From positions 163,451 to 227,450 of the forward strand of contig NZ_JARKMY010000015.1 of the NCBI RefSeq assembly GCF_029360725.1: a DNA stretch of 64,000 bases. The letters run 5' to 3'. Position 1 is the stretch's first letter. Each line of letters starts with the position of its first letter. The notes under the pieces are model-generated. The model was not told the DNA's origin. It saw only the letters and a program-made list of their open reading frames with translations, and searched no databases. Shown in pieces: positions 1 to 9,011 of this stretch. The position numbers were made by a program, and so were the translations under genes. This DNA is from Chryseolinea sp. H1M3-3 (lineage in GTDB: Bacteria; Bacteroidota; Bacteroidia; Cytophagales; Cyclobacteriaceae).

Positions 1-1
1 G

Positions 2-469
2 AATCCAGTACCAGTGATGAAGCTGGTCGAGGTTATTCGAGGCAAAGGTACCAGCGACGAAGTGACGAAGCGGGTGATGGACATCTCAAGAAAACTCGGC
101 AAGATCCCCGTTGAAGTGAACGATGCTCCGGGTTTTGTAGCCAATAGAATTCTGATGCCTATGATTAACGAAGCAATATATGTTTTGTACGAGGGCGTTT
201 CAGGTGTGGAAGAAATAGATACTGTGATGAAATTAGGAATGTCACATCCAATGGGACCACTTCAATTAGCCGACTTCATCGGGCTGGATGTATGCTTGTC
301 CATTATAAATGTGCTCCATGAAGGATTTGGAAGTGCAAAATATGCACCATGCCCATTACTGGTAACAATGGTACAAGCAGGTGAGCTCGGTGTAAAAAGT
401 AAACGCGGGTTTTACAATTATCAAACAAGTAATAAGGAGCTACTGATAGCCGACAGGTTTCGCCGCTAA
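2..469 (+). CDS. 3-hydroxybutyryl-CoA dehydrogenase, C-terminal part (5' end outside window)
   Basis: The gene is cut by the left window edge. The frame is open from base 2 and reads [14 protein letters not shown], the conserved stretch just after the catalytic region of 3-hydroxyacyl-CoA dehydrogenases, so the GTG at 14 is not the true start. The remaining 155 residues form the all-helical C-terminal dimerisation domain, with [13 protein letters not shown], the [18 protein letters not shown] segment and the terminal KSKRGFYNY. The family oxidises L-3-hydroxyacyl-CoA to 3-ketoacyl-CoA with NAD+ in the cytosol, in beta-oxidation or butanoate metabolism. The chain-length preference cannot be judged from this part. 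Confidence 0.93.
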   Translation, partial: NPVPVMKLVEVIRGKGTSDEVTKRVMDISRKLGKIPVEVNDAPGFVANRILMPMINEAIYVLYEGVSGVEEIDTVMKLGMSHPMGPLQLADFIGLDVCLSIINVLHEGFGSAKYAPCPLLVTMVQAGELGVKSKRGFYNYQTSNKELLIADRFRR

Positions 470-506
470 ATTTGACCCACTAACGTTAACATATATATGC
501 AGAACG

Positions 507-944
507 TCACGCTCTGGTTTTCAACAGATCCCTGATTTCCGCGAGCAGTTTAACATCCGGAGGAAGTTCGGCTGGCGCAGCAGGTTTAGCTTCTTCTTTC
601 TTCTTCAATTTATTCATTCCTTTTACCAAGAGGAAAATGATAAACGCAAGAATGATAAAATTAAGAACTACTGTAATAAAATTTCCCCAGGCAAAAACAG
701 GCCCGAGTTCTTTTGCTTTATCCAATGGCAAATTCGGATCCGTAGCCAAAGCAGCTGATACTTTTTCAGATAACGGCCAATAGAGATTTGAAAAATCAGC
801 TTTAAAAGCAATGCCTACCAAAGGCATGATTAAATCATTCACTACTGAATTTACTATTGTTCCGAAGGCAGCACCGATAATTACACCAACGGCGAGATCC
901 ATGACGTTACCACGGAGAGCAAATTCTTTAAATTCTTTTAGCAT
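507..944 (-). CDS. mscL: Large-conductance mechanosensitive channel MscL
   Basis: A 145-residue inner-membrane channel that opens under membrane tension to release osmolytes on hypo-osmotic shock. The N-terminal helix and TM1 carry MLKEFKEF and [17 protein letters not shown] (about residues 12-28), the signature of the family. TM2 is at about 88-110, followed by a lysine-rich stretch and the C-terminal bundle helix [10 protein letters not shown]. The length matches known MscL proteins. I chose the ATG at 944, since homologues begin at MLKEF; an in-frame TTG at 974 would add ten residues without support. The gene converges on the dehydrogenase gene and stands alone. Confidence 0.95.
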   Translation of the reverse strand: MLKEFKEFALRGNVMDLAVGVIIGAAFGTIVNSVVNDLIMPLVGIAFKADFSNLYWPLSEKVSAALATDPNLPLDKAKELGPVFAWGNFITVVLNFIILAFIIFLLVKGMNKLKKKEEAKPAAPAELPPDVKLLAEIRDLLKTRA

Positions 945-1087
945 GGCAGAGAGGGTTAGGTTTGCTGTTTTCAAATTAGCGCTAATTCTTTAAACAACAA
1001 AGAATAACATAGTTCCTCTTTGATGCGTCCTCTCGCAGGTTTTCCAGAATTTATTGGTTAACTTTTACGAAGAAATCATTGTTGTCT

Positions 1088-3433
1088 ATGGCGGCCGGAA
1101 AAAGAAAATCCCTCAAGGTAAAAGGATCCATCAAATCCGGCCTATCGAAAGCAGCAAAAAAAACTTTCCCCAAAAAAATAAAAGTCTCCACGCGAGATCA
1201 ACAGCCCCTCAATCAACTTTCAAATATTACAACATGTCTTTGGGAATGGAATATTCTCAAAAATCAAATTTGGCTATCCGACAACGCACATAAGATTTTT
1301 GGAACATCAAAAAAGAAATTCAGAGGATCATATGAATCTCTTATGAAGCTGCTGAAGGACGACCATCGGGAACTGGTCTCAGCGGAAATAAAAAAATGTC
1401 TTCAAAGTGATAAAGAGTATTTTGTTCAATATAGAATTTCCAAAGCTCATGAAATTCCAAGATGGATTGAAGCAATTGGCAAAGTTCACCGCGATCGTAA
1501 AGGGAATCCCGAGCGCATGATTGGTTCTTTTTATGACATCACCAACATTAAACTTGGTGAAATTGAAAGAAAGGAATGGGAAGCTCGATATAAAGTAATT
1601 GTTACAGCATCCAATCTCATCATTTATGATTATGATTTACTAACAGGAAATATTGAGTGGGAAGGTGCACTTCAGGAAGTGTTAGGATACAAAAAAGATG
1701 AGTTGGGCAATTTTAAATCCTGGACAAACCTCATCCATCGTAACGACCGGAAAAAAGCACTTAACCAGCTTGAAATCGCAAGACAAGGCCTGAAGCTGTA
1801 CGACATACATTATCGATTTAAGTCCAAGTCAAAATCATATGTAGACATTCACGACAAAGGAATCTTTCTCCTTGATGAGACAGGTCAGCCTTACCGGATG
1901 CTGGGTACCATGCAGGACATTTCCGAAAAAGTTCGCATTGAAAAAGATTTACTGGAGAGCAATAAGTTCAAAGAAAGCATGGAGAATGCGATGCCAGGAA
2001 TGCTGTATGTTTACAATCTCATAGAACAGGAAAACATTTATGTGAACCACAATATCACAACAACGCTGGGCTGGACATGGGAGGAAATTGAAGCAATGGG
2101 TAAGAACCTCATATTTCAATTAGTTCACCCTGACGACGTAGAGAATTTAACGCAATGGTCGAATGAGCGTAGCCGAACCGTTAAAGACGCAGAATACAGG
2201 TTGAGAACAAAATCTGGCGAGTGGCGATGGTTTCATAGCCGGGACACCGTTTTTCAGAAGGATGAAAAAGGAAATGTAACACAAATCATTGGCGTAGCGC
2301 AGGACATCACGGAACGCAAAAAGATAGAGGAAGCGTTAAAGGAAAGTGAGCAAAGATTTAGAACACTTCAGGAGGCCTCCTTCGGCGGAATCGGATTACA
2401 TGACAAAGGAATAATTATTGATTGCAATAAAGGTCTCAGCGTAATATCCGGATATTCTCAGGAGGAGCTGATCGGTAAAGATGGTGTAAGGTTATTAATT
2501 GCTCCTGAATATCGTGAGACCGTACTGCAAAACATTTTATCTGGCTACGAAAAGCCCTATGACGTAGAGGGAATTCATAAAGACGGAACAAGGTATGCGC
2601 TCGAGATAAGTGGTAAGGTTGTTCCCTATAAAGGACGAAATATTCGAGTAACTGAATTGAGAGATATCACCGAAAGGAAATTAATTGAGCAAAAGATCCT
2701 TGAACAAAATGCCCGCCTGCAATCCATCACAGCAGACCTCCAAAGAAAGAATGAGCAATTGGAAGAATTCACACAAATCGTCTCTCACAACTTGCGTTCG
2801 CCAATGGGCAATATTACGTCGTTATTAACCTTTATGGAAAACTCCTCGTCCGAGGAAGACAAAGCACAATTTATCAAATTTTTGAAAGAGTCAGCAGCTA
2901 ACGCTATGACCACACTCGATGAGCTTAACGAAGTTCTCAAAGTCAAACAGAATAAAAACATCGAGAAGCAAACCCTTGAGTTTGACAAAGTTTTCGGGCA
3001 AGTAAAAACGATGATCAGTGCGAAGATTGCTGAGACATCAGCTGAAATCCACAGTGATTTTTCGCGTGCGCCTTCTATCCGTTATCCACATATTTACCTG
3101 GAGAGTATTTTTCTCAACCTTCTAACAAACGCACTCAAATACAGCAAACCCAATCAAAAACCTGTTATTCATGTTAAAACGTACTATGACAAAAACGATA
3201 TTATTTTAGAAATCAAAGATAACGGACTAGGAATAAACATGGACCGGCATGGTCACCAGGTTTTCAAACTCCAAAAAACTTTTCATAAGCACCCCGAAAG
3301 CCGAGGCATCGGATTATTCATGATCAAAAATCAAATCGAAACAATGGGTGGAGAAATAACGATCAAGAGTCAGGAAAATGTGGGTACCACACTCACCATC
3401 AATTTCAATAAACACCAGATGGAAGAGGAATAG
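1088..3433 (+). CDS. Multi-PAS sensor histidine kinase (soluble)
   Basis: A 781-residue protein with no transmembrane segment, so probably a cytosolic sensor. Four PAS/PAC modules can be followed at about residues 45-150, 165-280, 290-410 and 420-535; three end in GxxxDITxxK/R-type PAC motifs such as GVAQDITERKK. A short coiled coil leads to the HisKA helix with the phospho-acceptor in VSHNLRSP (His567). The ATPase domain has the N box NLLTNALKYS (about 681), the G1 box DNGLGI and the G2 box RGIGLFMIKNQ. No receiver domain or response-regulator gene is adjacent, so it is an orphan kinase. The start is the ATG at 1088; a TTG nine bases upstream is also in frame. Confidence 0.92.
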   Translation: MAAGKRKSLKVKGSIKSGLSKAAKKTFPKKIKVSTRDQQPLNQLSNITTCLWEWNILKNQIWLSDNAHKIFGTSKKKFRGSYESLMKLLKDDHRELVSAEIKKCLQSDKEYFVQYRISKAHEIPRWIEAIGKVHRDRKGNPERMIGSFYDITNIKLGEIERKEWEARYKVIVTASNLIIYDYDLLTGNIEWEGALQEVLGYKKDELGNFKSWTNLIHRNDRKKALNQLEIARQGLKLYDIHYRFKSKSKSYVDIHDKGIFLLDETGQPYRMLGTMQDISEKVRIEKDLLESNKFKESMENAMPGMLYVYNLIEQENIYVNHNITTTLGWTWEEIEAMGKNLIFQLVHPDDVENLTQWSNERSRTVKDAEYRLRTKSGEWRWFHSRDTVFQKDEKGNVTQIIGVAQDITERKKIEEALKESEQRFRTLQEASFGGIGLHDKGIIIDCNKGLSVISGYSQEELIGKDGVRLLIAPEYRETVLQNILSGYEKPYDVEGIHKDGTRYALEISGKVVPYKGRNIRVTELRDITERKLIEQKILEQNARLQSITADLQRKNEQLEEFTQIVSHNLRSPMGNITSLLTFMENSSSEEDKAQFIKFLKESAANAMTTLDELNEVLKVKQNKNIEKQTLEFDKVFGQVKTMISAKIAETSAEIHSDFSRAPSIRYPHIYLESIFLNLLTNALKYSKPNQKPVIHVKTYYDKNDIILEIKDNGLGINMDRHGHQVFKLQKTFHKHPESRGIGLFMIKNQIETMGGEITIKSQENVGTTLTINFNKHQMEEE

Positions 3434-3484
3434 CTAAAGAGCAATCAAAGCATTGCAAGTGGTGCCTGGCTAACCTTCCAATTC

Positions 3485-4300
3485 CTAATCGGAAATATTC
3501 AAAGGATTCCTTAGTCCTTCATAGCTGGTTAGCTCAACGCCAGCACTTCCGATAAACATTTCTGCGTCGATTTTTACTGGGATACGATTTTTATCATCAG
3601 AGAAAAAAGCCGTGACGGAATTCTCGCCCTCAAAAACTTTATTTGGAGGCATTACCGGTTTAAACACCAACGTCCTGATTTTGCCGGCTTTTACTTTGAT
3701 GGTCTGCTTTCCATGATAAACGATCTTCATTTTATAAAACTCGTCTTCGAAAAAACCGGTGACCACCACCGTATCCCCTTGTTTAATTTTGCTAAGATCC
3801 ATGTTACGCAGGTATAAGAACCCTGCGATCATATCTCTTACCTGGGGAGGTGCATCATAAAATTTGGATTCCTTAAACTTGCCCGTGGCATTGTCCATGG
3901 TTTTCACCTCGATCTTCTTGTTTATGTGATCAAAGAAAGTCCATTCATCTTTTTTATATCTCCCCTCCCGAATTCTTCGGTAAAACTGGTGTGGAAGAAT
4001 AGCGGCAGTATCAATATAAGCGCCCCATTGGTCATCAACATCGGCTACCCAATCCACAAAGCCTACCGTTCTTCCATGTACATCAATTTTAAAACAGTCG
4101 CGGTTGTTAAGCTTAAAATAATTGGGATGGACCTTTACACTACCTTTCCCTACTGTAAAAATTCCATAAGTCATTTTGAAATTGATCACCTCCCCTCGGG
4201 TAAAACTTTCGTTTTTGACCCGCGGGTAGACGTCATTTCTATAGGTGACGAAACCTGTTAGCAAACTTATTAGAACAAAACTGAGGGTAAGTCTTCTCAT
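3485..4300 (-). CDS. DUF3108 domain exported protein
   Basis: A 271-residue protein starting MRRLTLSFVLISLLTGFVTY, a typical signal peptide. The mature part contains the DUF3108 pattern: GEVINFKMTYGIFTVGKG near the start, a central YDAPPQVRDMIAGFLYLR and VVTGFFEDEFY, and a C-terminal IPVKIDAEMFIGSAGVEL. DUF3108 proteins are predicted periplasmic or outer-membrane beta proteins of unknown role. The ATG at 4300 is preferred because it begins the signal peptide; an upstream TTG at 4324 is in frame. It converges on the histidine kinase gene. Confidence 0.85.
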   Translation of the reverse strand: MRRLTLSFVLISLLTGFVTYRNDVYPRVKNESFTRGEVINFKMTYGIFTVGKGSVKVHPNYFKLNNRDCFKIDVHGRTVGFVDWVADVDDQWGAYIDTAAILPHQFYRRIREGRYKKDEWTFFDHINKKIEVKTMDNATGKFKESKFYDAPPQVRDMIAGFLYLRNMDLSKIKQGDTVVVTGFFEDEFYKMKIVYHGKQTIKVKAGKIRTLVFKPVMPPNKVFEGENSVTAFFSDDKNRIPVKIDAEMFIGSAGVELTSYEGLRNPLNISD

Positions 4301-4387
4301 CGTTAAACCATTAAATTTACACAAAGCACGTTACTCCAATGTAACCGGTGTAAGAAATTCAAACGATATGCCAATACTCATAGTCGT

Positions 4388-5200
4388 TTAAACGGAAACA
4401 TTATTCTCCCGCAAAGCATCGTTCAGCGAAGTTTTTTTATCCGTGCTTTCCTTTCGCTTCCCGATAATTAATGCACAGGGAACGTGGAAGTCACCCGCCG
4501 GGAACTTCTTCGCATAAGAACCTGGAATAACCACCGACCGCTCCGGAACATAGCCTTTCGTTTCGACAGGCGTTGAACCGGTAACATCAATGATTTTGGA
4601 GCTCGCTGTCAATACAACATTTGCACCGAGCACGGCCTCCCTCCCTACTCTGACACCTTCCACCAGAATACATCTGGATCCAATAAACGCGCCATCCTCT
4701 ACAATAACAGGAGATGCCTGAACTGGTTCCAAAACCCCGCCAACTCCTACGCCCCCACTCAAGTGGACGTTTTTTCCAATTTGAGCACAACTTCCAACGG
4801 TTGCCCAAGTATCCACCATCGTTCCTTCATCCACATAAGCACCAATGTTTACGTAAGACGGCATCATGATCACCCCTTTGCTTACATATGAACCGTACCG
4901 GGCAATGGCATGTGGAACAACGCGTACCCCAAGCGCTTTATAGTTACGTTTTAATTTGATCTTATCGTGGAATTCAAAAGGGCCAACTTCGATCGTCTCC
5001 ATCTGCTGAATAGGGAAATACATGATCACTGCTTTTTTAACCCATTCGTTAACCTGCCATCCAGACGCTACAGGCTCGGCTACACGCAGCTCGCCTTTGT
5101 CAAGTTTTTCGACTACACTACGAATGAGCTCCTGACTTTCAGTGTTTTGAAGGAGCGAACGATCTTCCCAAATTTTTTCAATGCGTTGTTTCAATTCCAT
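4388..5200 (-). CDS. dapD: 2,3,4,5-tetrahydropyridine-2,6-dicarboxylate N-succinyltransferase
   Basis: DapD transfers succinyl from succinyl-CoA to tetrahydrodipicolinate in the succinylase branch of lysine/diaminopimelate synthesis (cytosol, trimer). The 270-residue length is normal. The N-terminal helical domain is followed by left-handed beta-helix hexapeptide repeats, with MMPSYVNIGAYVDEGTMVDT, GSCAQIGKNVHLSGGVGVGG and EDGAFIGSRCILVEGVRVG, and ends with the conserved SVVIPGSYAKKFP. It starts 17 bp from the divergent glycosyltransferase start, so its promoter must overlap that gene or the short gap. Confidence 0.97.
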   Translation of the reverse strand: MELKQRIEKIWEDRSLLQNTESQELIRSVVEKLDKGELRVAEPVASGWQVNEWVKKAVIMYFPIQQMETIEVGPFEFHDKIKLKRNYKALGVRVVPHAIARYGSYVSKGVIMMPSYVNIGAYVDEGTMVDTWATVGSCAQIGKNVHLSGGVGVGGVLEPVQASPVIVEDGAFIGSRCILVEGVRVGREAVLGANVVLTASSKIIDVTGSTPVETKGYVPERSVVIPGSYAKKFPAGDFHVPCALIIGKRKESTDKKTSLNDALRENNVSV

Positions 5201-5217
5201 TATATTAGAGTTTCAGC

Positions 5218-6336
5218 ATGCAAGAAATAAAAAAAAGAAGAATAGTCCTCGCTTCGGTACTGAAACCCGTCAACGATCCGCGCATGTTTGAGAAAATAGG
5301 GCAGAGTTTGTCCCGCCACCACGAAGTTCATATCATTGGTACCACTGCCACCGTTGACAACAGCAATGCATCAATTTTCTTTCACCCATTAGCACACTAT
5401 ACCCGACTTGGAATTGACCGGATACTGTCACCGTTGAGAATTTTAAAAAAGCTCTTAAGCATCAAACCCCACCTGATCATTATAGGTACCCATGAACTCT
5501 TATGGGTAAGTCTGATTGCAAAACTGCTGCTGCGATGCAAAGTCATTTACGACGTTCGTGAAAACTATTTCCGCAACATCCTCTACACGAATGCTTTCCC
5601 TCCTATTCTCCGGGTTTTAATAGCCTTGTACGTAAGAATTAAGGAATGGATTACCGCACCCTACATAAATATTTTTTTTCTCGCCGAAGCTGGATACGAA
5701 AAGGAACTCAAGTTCATTGGAGAAAATAAAATCATCATTGAAAATAAAGTCAAAAAAATGGCGCTACCAGTTGGTAGAAAATGGAGCAGCAAAGATCAAT
5801 GTATTCATTTCGTTTTTAGCGGTACACTGGGCGAGACGACCGGCGTCTTTATCGCCATTGATCTTGCCAGCAGACTTCATGCGGTTGATCCAAAAGTCAG
5901 ATTACATATTATTGGGTTTAGTCCATTGCTCACCGTTCAACATGAAATCAATAACCTGGTCAGCGCGAAGAACTTCATCCATTTCACCGTAAGGCATGAA
6001 CCCATTCCTCACCTTGAGATCCTTAAAGCGATACAACAATCAGATGTGGGGATTATCGCTTATCCTTCCAACCCATCAACCGAAAACACTATCCCAACGA
6101 AGCTGTATGAGTATCTGGGCTATCAATTGCCTATTCTTCTGATCGACCATGCGCCTTGGGTAGCTATTTGCCAACCTTATCATGCTGCCATTCCTTTCAA
6201 TTTAAAAAACATTCATGCCGAGAAGATTCTTCGGGACTTAAAAACCAATACTTTTTACGACCAGATACCTCAAGATGTGTTTTGGGAAGTTGAAGAAATC
6301 AAGCTGTTAGCGGCGGTTAACAACCAATTGACATAA
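5218..6336 (+). CDS. Glycosyltransferase, GT-B fold (GT4-like)
   Basis: A 372-residue protein with the two Rossmann halves of GT-B glycosyltransferases. The N-terminal half has KPVNDPRMFEKIGQSLSR and HLIIIGTHELLWVSL followed by VIYDVREN, as in glycosyltransferases of cell-surface glycan synthesis. The C-terminal half has FSGTLGETTGV and the donor-binding region ending in PTKLYEYLGYQLPIL, where an EX7E-like motif is only partly kept. Substrate unknown. It begins with ATG directly after the dapD start on the other strand and has no sugar-pathway neighbours. Confidence 0.83.
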   Translation: MQEIKKRRIVLASVLKPVNDPRMFEKIGQSLSRHHEVHIIGTTATVDNSNASIFFHPLAHYTRLGIDRILSPLRILKKLLSIKPHLIIIGTHELLWVSLIAKLLLRCKVIYDVRENYFRNILYTNAFPPILRVLIALYVRIKEWITAPYINIFFLAEAGYEKELKFIGENKIIIENKVKKMALPVGRKWSSKDQCIHFVFSGTLGETTGVFIAIDLASRLHAVDPKVRLHIIGFSPLLTVQHEINNLVSAKNFIHFTVRHEPIPHLEILKAIQQSDVGIIAYPSNPSTENTIPTKLYEYLGYQLPILLIDHAPWVAICQPYHAAIPFNLKNIHAEKILRDLKTNTFYDQIPQDVFWEVEEIKLLAAVNNQLT

Positions 6337-6354
6337 ATTATTCCGAAATATTTT

Positions 6355-6370
6355 TTTAGACCAGTCTAAA
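6355..6370 (+). promoter_or_regulatory. Perfect 16-bp dyad, probable MntR operator
   Basis: TTTAGAC-CA-GTCTAAA is a perfect inverted repeat 42 bp before the mntR start, between the expected -33 region and the -7 box. DtxR/MntR-type regulators bind AT-flanked dyads of this size, so metal-dependent repression of the mntR-mntH operon is the natural reading. This is inferred from position and symmetry. Confidence 0.7.
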
Positions 6371-6374
6371 CTTT

Positions 6375-6382
6375 TATTTTTG
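6375..6382 (+). promoter_or_regulatory. -7 promoter element of mntR operon (TATTTTTG)
   Basis: TATTTTTG matches the Bacteroidota -7 consensus TAnnTTTG and lies 30 bp before the mntR ATG, directly after the putative MntR operator. Confidence 0.6.
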
Positions 6383-6412
6383 TGATACCGTTGATAGAAA
6401 CACAAGAATACC

Positions 6413-7075
6413 ATGTTAAGCTACACGGAAGAAAATTATCTCAAGGCCATCTACCATCTTGCCCAGGGAGGTACGAAGGCCGTACTAACCAATGAGATTG
6501 CTGAAATGCTGAATACAAAAGCAGCTTCAGTAACAGACATGATCAAAAAGCTTTCCGGCAAAAACTTCATCTCATACGAAAAATACTATGGTGTGAAGAT
6601 GACCAGGCAAGGAAAATCCGAAGCACTTAGCATTATTCGAAAGCATCGTTTGTGGGAAACATTTCTTGTGCAAAAGCTGCAGTTTAATTGGGATGAAGTG
6701 CATGACATCGCGGAACAACTCGAGCACATTCAATCACCGTTGCTGATTGAAAAATTAGATGCATTCCTCAACTATCCCAAAGCGGATCCCCACGGGGAGC
6801 CTATCCCCGATCGTAACGGTAAGGTACAGGTACAGGCACACGGTTGTTTGCATGAGCAAACGTTAGGTTATAAGGGATGCATAGTAGCGGTAAAAGATTC
6901 TGATGCCACACTGCTGAAGTATCTAAATAAAATCGGCGCAACACCTGGGAAAAAAATTGAATTGCTGAACAAGGAGGCATACGATGAAAGTCTTGAAGTG
7001 CTTGTTGAAAATAAGAAACTGAGTTTATCAAAACCCGTCGCACAAAACATTTTAGTTTCACTGACAACCCGATAA
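6413..7075 (+). CDS. mntR: MntR/DtxR-family metal-dependent transcriptional regulator
   Basis: A 220-residue repressor. Residues 1-65 form the winged helix (LTNEIAEMLNTKAASVTDMIKKL, then a GVKMTRQGK wing). The metal-binding and dimerisation region contains RKHRLWETFLV and DEVHDIAEQLEHI, with Glu/His ligands at the positions used by MntR, and DPHGEPIP. An SH3-like FeoA-type domain covers about 160-220. Located 5 bp before an Nramp transporter gene, it most likely represses manganese (or iron) uptake when metal is plentiful. A 16-bp dyad lies in its promoter, which points to autoregulation. Confidence 0.93.
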   Translation: MLSYTEENYLKAIYHLAQGGTKAVLTNEIAEMLNTKAASVTDMIKKLSGKNFISYEKYYGVKMTRQGKSEALSIIRKHRLWETFLVQKLQFNWDEVHDIAEQLEHIQSPLLIEKLDAFLNYPKADPHGEPIPDRNGKVQVQAHGCLHEQTLGYKGCIVAVKDSDATLLKYLNKIGATPGKKIELLNKEAYDESLEVLVENKKLSLSKPVAQNILVSLTTR

Positions 7076-7080
7076 GCATT

Positions 7081-8970
7081 ATGGAAATGGGGAATACAAT
7101 ACGAAAATCTTTAAGTGAAGTAAACTCTTCGGTTGATACTACACAGGGAAAAGGGTGGCGGAAACTGCTTGCATTCTTAGGACCGGCTTACCTGGTAAGC
7201 GTTGGGTATATGGACCCCGGTAATTGGGCAACTGATATTGCCGGAGGAGCCAGGTTTGGATATGCCTTGATTTGGGTTTTGCTGATGTCGAATTTAATGG
7301 CACTGCTGCTGCAAAGCTTAAGTGCCCGGCTAGGTATAGTCAGGCAGTTAGATCTGGCTCAGGCGTCAAGGAGGTCATATAATCCAGTCGTTAATTTTTT
7401 TCTCTGGATACTGGCAGAAATTGCCATCGCCGCCTGCGACCTGGCCGAAGTTTTAGGAATGGCCATCGGATTGCAATTGTTATTTGGATTGCCGCTCATC
7501 TGGGGAGTAAGCTTAACTGTATTAGATACGCTGTTGCTTCTTTTCCTTCAAAGTTATGGCATTAGAAAAATTGAAGCATTTATCATTGCCTTGGTAGCCA
7601 TCATCGGGGGTGCATTTTTAATTGAGATGTTCCTGGCGAAACCAAACTTTCCTGAGCTGGCCAAAGGCTTCATTCCATCTATTCCAAATGATCAGGCACT
7701 GTATATCGCCATAGGAATTATTGGCGCAACCGTAATGCCCCACAACCTTTACTTACATTCATCCTTGGTACAAACCAGGAGGATCAGTCGCAACGCGAAG
7801 GGAATCTGGACATCGATCAAATATAATTTCATCGATTCTGCCATTGCATTGAATGCGGCGTTCTTTGTCAATGCCGCCATTCTCGTACTTGCCGCATCCA
7901 CATTTTTCAAGGCTGGATTGTACGAAGTAGAAGATATTCAGGATGCTTACAAATTTCTTAGTCCCATGCTTGGCACGCAATGGGCATCGATTCTTTTTGG
8001 TATTGCACTGGTCGCGGCAGGACAAAGTTCAACGATTACAGGAACACTGGCAGGACAAATTGTAATGGAAGGTTATTTGAATCTTCGCATTGCACCCTGG
8101 CTAAGGCGATTAATCACGCGACTGATCGCTATCATCCCCGCATTTATTGTCATTCTCGTCTATGGAGAATCCGAAACTGGGGCGTTGCTGATTTTTAGTC
8201 AGGTGATACTTAGCTTGCAATTAGGATTTGCCGTCATTCCATTGATTCACTTTAACAGCGACAAAGAAAAAATGGGTGAATATGTAATTAAACCCTGGAT
8301 GAAAATTGCTGCCTGGCTGATTGCAGCAATTATTGTAACACTTAATGTAAAATTAGTAATACAGGAAATAACGGTATGGCTCACTGCTGCCGGCGGCGAC
8401 GCCTGGATTGTTTGGGTAACGGCGGTACCTGTTTGTATCGCGGCAGGTGTGTTGTTGCTCTACATCACGTTTAAACCGTTCATTGAAAAATTCGCGGAAC
8501 GGGACACTAAGATTCCACATGGCACCGCAGTTAAATTAGATGTGTCGTACAAGCTTTCTTATCATCGTATAGCGGTGACGATAGACTTTGGTAAAATGGA
8601 CAATGAAACCATACGAAGTGCCATTGCTCAGGGCGGTATTAATGCGCGTTATTTATTGCTGCACGTGGTGGAAACTGCGGGTGCCATGGTGTATGGCAGT
8701 GATATCGAAGATCAGGAATCAGCCGAAGATACACTTGCCTTGGAGAATTACAAAAATCAGTTGGTTGACAAAGGTTACGACGTGGAGATTAAAATCGGTT
8801 TCGGAAACCCACGAAGCACCATACCGGAAATGGTAAAAGAATTTCAAGCGGACCTGTTGGTGATGGGTGCTCATGGTCATAAGTTTTTCAAGGATATTAT
8901 TTTTGGAGCAACCGTGGACACCGTAAGGCATAGGGTGGATATACCCGTTCTGGTGGTGAAGGAAAAATAG
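7081..8970 (+). CDS. mntH: Nramp divalent-metal transporter fused to a universal stress protein domain
   Basis: A 629-residue fusion. Residues 1-465 are an Nramp proton-coupled Mn2+/Fe2+ importer with 11-12 membrane segments, the TM1 metal site in YMDPGNWATDIAGG and the TM6 site in ATVMPHNLYLHSS. Residues from about 485 form a cytosolic UspA domain, starting YHRIAVTIDFGK and ending with the nucleotide loop GAHGH...FGAT; this is close to G-2x-G-9x-G(S/T) but has an extra Ala before Thr. Co-transcription with mntR (gap 5 bp) supports manganese uptake. The Usp domain may sense ATP or stress to tune transport; that part is inference. Confidence 0.93.
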   Translation: MEMGNTIRKSLSEVNSSVDTTQGKGWRKLLAFLGPAYLVSVGYMDPGNWATDIAGGARFGYALIWVLLMSNLMALLLQSLSARLGIVRQLDLAQASRRSYNPVVNFFLWILAEIAIAACDLAEVLGMAIGLQLLFGLPLIWGVSLTVLDTLLLLFLQSYGIRKIEAFIIALVAIIGGAFLIEMFLAKPNFPELAKGFIPSIPNDQALYIAIGIIGATVMPHNLYLHSSLVQTRRISRNAKGIWTSIKYNFIDSAIALNAAFFVNAAILVLAASTFFKAGLYEVEDIQDAYKFLSPMLGTQWASILFGIALVAAGQSSTITGTLAGQIVMEGYLNLRIAPWLRRLITRLIAIIPAFIVILVYGESETGALLIFSQVILSLQLGFAVIPLIHFNSDKEKMGEYVIKPWMKIAAWLIAAIIVTLNVKLVIQEITVWLTAAGGDAWIVWVTAVPVCIAAGVLLLYITFKPFIEKFAERDTKIPHGTAVKLDVSYKLSYHRIAVTIDFGKMDNETIRSAIAQGGINARYLLLHVVETAGAMVYGSDIEDQESAEDTLALENYKNQLVDKGYDVEIKIGFGNPRSTIPEMVKEFQADLLVMGAHGHKFFKDIIFGATVDTVRHRVDIPVLVVKEK

Positions 8971-9011
8971 GTTACTTGTCGCTGACAGCTTCGTACCTTG
9001 CAAGATATATT

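Noticed and set aside
1054..1293. 79-residue frame before and over the histidine kinase start
   Set aside because: It overlaps the kinase N terminus in another frame and has no protein-like features.
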